This document shows, one piece after another, positions 59,267-64,000 of a stretch of 64,000 nt of DNA. Position 1 is the first letter of the stretch. Every line of letters starts with the position of its first letter. A model generated the notes under the pieces. That model was not told the DNA's origin. It worked only from the letters and a program-made list of their open reading frames with translations, and ran no database searches. The stretch comes from Onchocerca volvulus (taxonomy: Eukaryota > Nematoda > Chromadorea > Rhabditida > Onchocercidae), in the NCBI GenBank assembly GCA_000499405.2, contig HG738139.1:5542616-5606615 (forward strand), in the 5' to 3' direction. A program made the position numbers and the translations under genes.

Positions 59267-61649
59267 TAGCAGCTTTTCAAACAAACTTCGCTCTCTTCCG
59301 TGTTTTCCTATCACTCAACAATATAGTACTCTTTGATTTTGCACTTCATTTTTAATACTTCGAAATTAACTTCCCTGTTTAATTCAGTGTTATCTTGCGA
59401 TTAGCCATTTTGATTATTTTCAAATTTATCACATGATCACTTTAATTATCCGACTGTTGAATGCAATAGCATAATTTTATATCTAATCAGTCTTCCGAGA
59501 AGAGTTCGTCCCATCGTCCATCCAACTATTCAGATGAATTCATTGTGAATTAAAATGTGATATTTCGAAGCAAATATCTTTTGTTAATTTGCAAGAAGAA
59601 AATCGGCTTGCTTCAATCCTCCATACTTTGGTATCAACGAAACTATTGCCATCATGTAATCTTAACAAAATTCTTACCATTAGTATTATTTATATTTATC
59701 ACTTAGAATACAACTTCTTTTAATATTTTTTTTCAAATATTAAATTTTAGCAATTTTGAATACCTTTAATCCTTGACATTAAATTAATTTAATTTTAGTC
59801 GTTTTGAAAAAAAAAAAAAAAAAAAAAGAATTGCTGCAATCATTCTTTAAAGTCTTGCAAAATTTTGACCTTCATTTTGATACAATGCAGTACTATCTTT
59901 TTTGTGGTCAGTCACCAAAATGGCCTTTGCTTCAAGAAGCTCTTAAATCTCTCTTTCACACCGCCAGTACCATCCCCACCGTTTGCCTCATAAATTTTTG
60001 ATTAGTCAATAATTTACGATGTTTTGTCTGTCGTTTGCTAGAGGACGTTATGTAGCGGGTAGGAATGAAAAATTATACCAAAGCCATTTCTTGTTCTTAG
60101 AATTTTTTGCTTAAATCGTACGGTAATTTGATGTTAGGTATGCAAACATAAAGGTCACACAATTCCGTGATCAGGTGAAGTAGATGACGCAATAGTTTTG
60201 TTTGTAAATTTCAATCGAATTGAATAAAATGGCGAGGTGTTTATGGCAGTTTTATGGTTTCATAGATTAAAGTATGTACGTCATAGATTAAGATTCGGAT
60301 CTGATCTATTTTTCAAGTAACCTGACCTATTATAAGCACTTTTAGATCGTGTCTTCACCTGCTTAATATTCTAGATCAAGATTACAAGGATGAATATAAA
60401 ACAAACTTTCGTCATTGGTTATTTTTCCGAAAAGCAATTAATGGCCTTTATTCAGGCATGTGTCTATTTATATGTTTACTATTTATTTGCCATTTTTATG
60501 GTGTACTGTATATCGGGAATCCTTCCATTTGGTGCCAGTCATGTAAAGGGTAATTAATACTCGGTCATGAAACCCTAACAATGAAGATTCTATTTTATTC
60601 ATTGATAATAGTGTGGTGAATACCGTATTGTTAATTTTTTATTATTTATTTGGCTTATGTCTTGTTTTACAGTTTGTAATTTGTTCTTAAATTCGTTAAA
60701 TTTTCGAAATTCGAGCTTGTTTATTGATAAATTTGAAAAGTTTTCTTTCTATCTACTACATTAATTGAGCTTGGCTGCATAAAATATGTTTTCATTGAAT
60801 AACAATACAAAGAGCTCCTATATTTCTAAGGCTCATATTAGATTTTAATTGTTAACCCGCTAATATATGGTATTGTAAATCTAATTCAAATATCATTTTC
60901 GTTCGGAATATTTGTGCATAAATTAAAATTTTCCAAAGATGTTAGAAATTTGCAATGATCATCGAAGAAATTTACTTCATTTTTCAATTTTCAATTTTTT
61001 TTAGAAGCCATTTTTTTTTTTTTGGATTCGGAAATACGATCATTTTGGTTTTAAAATCATTGACTGATAAAACGTTTTTTATTTTTATTTTCAATCAGCA
61101 TTTTACAGATATTTGATTTTTGGCTCCAGTTAGAAGCAAATTATCTTAAAGGAAACTTAGTTTTAAATTTTTATTATTTTAGAAATTCTTAAGAGATTTC
61201 TCAATTTTAGTAAATTTATTAAACGTTAAAAGTATAAGAATTTCCTATTATTCCACCTCATTTTTAGTTGTCTTCAATTTTTGCGATATTTCCTGATTCT
61301 GCTACATCATTAGTGAATATTTGTCTTCTGTTATATTACATGCTGAAATATTCATGCGGGTATCAGTTCATCGAATTTCATGAGAATCAAAGACTCGTCA
61401 TCTTAGGTATCATTGGTTGATATGACACTGATAACAAGTGATAATGGTTAACATTTACAAGTCAACAGTGCTTCCATAGATTAACTGTGATGGATTTTTA
61501 CCCTCTGAATGAATCAGTCATTTATCCTTGGCCAATAGTGATGTCTGTTTGGGTTGGGACGTTGACATCAAATTTCCAAAGATCTTTCCAAGTGCAATCC
61601 ATCCATTCAATTATCGTAATTAGTGGTTTTAGAGGGAGAGAAGAAATCC

Positions 61650-62040
61650 GACAGGACGACGGGTACATTGTTGTTGTTGTTGTTGTTGTTTAGAGACGGT
61701 TACGAGAGTTGTTTACGAGTTTCAGTACAACAAGGGGGAGGGCGAAGGGCAAGCAAGCAGCATAGCACAAGGTTGCTTTTATTGGCGATATAAGCGAGGA
61801 AGGAAGGAAGGACGGATGGAGGTGTTCGGACGGTCGGTCGGTCGGTCGTTTCAGTGTGCCCTCTGTACCAGTTCGGGTCAAGCGCCGGTCGTCGAACTCT
61901 CCTACACCGATCGGTCGGTCGGTGGGTCGGTCGGTAAACGCACATTGCACATCCCAGACATGTTCCTATCCATCCTTCACCCTTCAGAGATGAAGGAACG
62001 GGGTCACGAAGTACCGTTGCATTGTTGGAGATGGTAGGTG
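61650..62040. promoter_or_regulatory. G+C-rich CGGT-repeat island, possible promoter or first exon
   Basis: This is the most G+C- and CpG-rich stretch of the window. It contains GGAAGGAAGGA, a (CGGT)n run at 61831-61848 and a second interrupted CGGT run at 61907-61935. A plus frame (61816-62037) ends at a GTAGGTGAG donor-like site near 62035, which would suit a first exon. Frames on the minus strand give DRPTDRP repeats from the same tetramer. Promoter function is inferred from composition only. Confidence 0.3.
61668..61690. repeat. (TTG)n trinucleotide repeat
   Basis: About seven to eight TTG units at the left edge of the G+C-rich island. Confidence 0.8.
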
Positions 62041-62319
62041 AGCTCAGAACCTGACATGCTCCAAATATCTTCCCTAAATCCTTTCACTAGACATGACTCG
62101 TCAGAATATAGCACTATAGGTCAAGCATACATTGACTAAAGGTCAAGCAGGTGACACAGTGATGTCTAGACATACCGAAATATGAACTATCGCCTATTTT
62201 CAAACGGATTCTTCCTTGTTTTTCATCGTTACTACCGTCGCTGGCATCAGATTACTTAGAAATTTGACTCAACAGAATCCTTGCCTCCTTCCTATACGCA
62301 GACAAACAGATGGACACCG

Positions 62320-62332
62320 ACACACACACATA

Positions 62333-62381
<49 letters not shown>

Positions 62382-62390
62382 ATACACAAA
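62320..62390. repeat. Long (CA)n microsatellite
   Basis: A nearly pure CA array of about 70 nt, with ACATAC variants at its ends. Confidence 0.9.
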
Positions 62391-64000
62391 CAGGAATTGT
62401 TGGAAATAGTATCGGGTCGCGATAATTAAGGCATCAGTAATCACTGTTGTCGTAGACGACAATCCTTTTTGATCTTTCAGTTTTTTCATCTTCTACACTT
62501 ATCTCCTAATAGAATTATTTTTCGCCCTTAAAATATCTCTCCCGTAATTGAGTGTTGCAGAATATTCCTTCCTTAACCTTTGACCTTATGCTGTAACAAT
62601 CAGTGATTGTTTGTTTTTGTTCATGTCACAGAAATTTTGTATAGCAACTACGACTTGCATAGTTTGACTCTATCTGATGAAACTTACCAACATTTTGATA
62701 ATGTATTTAGTTGAGAAATAATCGAAAAATGTTGAGCAATAGATGTGAAGTACCTGTAGGATGGCGCTGTAGTACCTCTTTAAAATACCTCTTTGGTACC
62801 TTTTTATTTTGGTCTTTTACATAGAAATGTATTTTAGTCGAAGATGAAAAAAAATAACATTCCGTTTTCAAATTATTCTGTGAATATTATATTTCTCAAT
62901 TTCGCATAATTATTATTTCCTTTTAGACGATAATATTAGTGCATTCACTGTCTATCATTGATAATTTACTGTTAACAAATATGTCTGCTATTTGTTCAGT
63001 TCAAAGTGCATTTTTTTTGAATTAATTTCTGCAATAATTTGCAGCTCTGTCATAAACAAACCAATGACAAATTCCTATTGCTGTAATACACACTCTAACG
63101 ACTCAAATCATCAAAATTTTTATAGTAGTAAGCTAAGCAAGAGAAAAATATCACAAAATAGAATTCTCAATAAATCAGTCCAAATGTTGCGATGCCCTAT
63201 TGCTCCGTTGATTCTTGCGTAATTGAAATCATTCTGTCTTATCATCACATATCACTATCATTGATCTTCTGCATGATTTTTCTTGTTTTTGAAACAATAC
63301 TTCTGATTCGCTGATAAGTAGAATATGATCAAAATCATTCCTTCATTATTGTCATTGTCATCATCGTCACAATGCTCATTTCTGTTTTTCATCATTCGAG
63401 CTCTTCTGCAATTATCGTTTTTTTTTCTTTTTTTTTCTTTTTTTATCAAACCTATACAAATCGCTATTTGTAGTTCGCCGCTTTTCATAGTAAAAATTAT
63501 TTCTGCTTCGGTTTGTTTACGCACCGTTACAGGCTGTCTTTCTCTTTTTTAACCATTTATTTGTCAAAAAAAAAAAAGAAATCTGAGTGGTTGTTGCTGA
63601 CATATTGTCATTGATAATTGATAGCAAATTACTGAGAAAGAGATGAATGAATTGCTTGAACAAAGTAGTACAAAAAAAAAAGAAAAAAAAAGAGAAAAAA
63701 GAGATATAAATGAAATGCTAAAATTCATTTATTATGCAAATTATTTCCCTTTAATTTGACATTTTTAAAGTTTGCGAAATATTTTGTTTGAATTGTTAGT
63801 TGCATTTTTGAAGAAATATTTGAATAATCATTCGAATTCAATAGTTAAAATTTTTTCTACAATTAATTATTCGAAGAATTAACTTATCATATAGATTTAC
63901 TTGCACAATTTTTCAGTACTAGATAGATTAGTTAAATTTGAATTTTGTCCTTTCCGTTAGACTATATTGTTTTTTTTCCTGGAAATCAAATATCTGTTCA

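Larger units (their letters stand above)
40434..64000. other. 23.5-kb right flank without a firmly recognised gene
   Basis: Mostly A+T-rich DNA with homopolymer and microsatellite tracts. No known domain was found on either strand. Isolated coding-like segments after good acceptors are listed separately. The sequence could be intergenic or long introns of a gene that continues past 64 kb. Confidence 0.5.

Noticed and set aside
61690..61950. Two minus-strand frames with DRPTDRP repeats
   Set aside because: The peptide repeats are direct translations of the CGGT tetramer in two phases.

Overview
The window is nuclear DNA of a nematode, most likely a spirurid or filarial (clade III) worm. It is roughly 70% A+T. 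Its genes are split by many short introns (mostly about 70-350 nt) with GT...AG borders and acceptors such as tttcag or tttgcag. One gene is an astacin metalloprotease with a C-terminal ShKT domain, an arrangement typical of nematodes. No bacterial operon or organelle gene was seen. The clade assignment is inference; the nematode assignment is firmer.

Two genes can be reconstructed exon by exon with every splice phase closing. (1) Plus strand, 23285-27618: a secreted astacin-family zinc metalloprotease of 10 exons and 350 residues, with signal peptide, propeptide, catalytic domain and ShKT domain. The Met-turn methionine is replaced by leucine. (2) Minus strand, 37611-29610: a 21-exon, 983-residue orthologue of the HECT ubiquitin ligase UBE3A/E6AP. 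It has the N-terminal AZUL zinc finger and a complete HECT domain with catalytic Cys951. The two genes converge, with about 2 kb between their stop codons.

Upstream of UBE3A lies a compact control region. It holds an ETS-type site and a 14-nt palindrome about 50-70 bp before the start codon, a CA-rich microsatellite, and about 900 bp further out a cluster of four forkhead-like motifs in short repeats. To the right, on the plus strand, a run of phase-compatible coding-like exons (39017-40433) may be an unrecognised gene transcribed divergently from UBE3A.

The rest (1-23 kb and 40.4-64 kb) is mostly A+T-rich DNA without recognisable protein domains. It contains microsatellites, homopolymer tracts, several perfect short inverted repeats and a few islands of higher G+C. 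The most striking island is a CGGT-repeat-rich segment at 61.65-62.05 kb that could be a promoter or first exon of a gene extending beyond the window. Short coding-like stretches in these flanks are listed with low confidence because A+T-rich DNA yields such stretches by chance.
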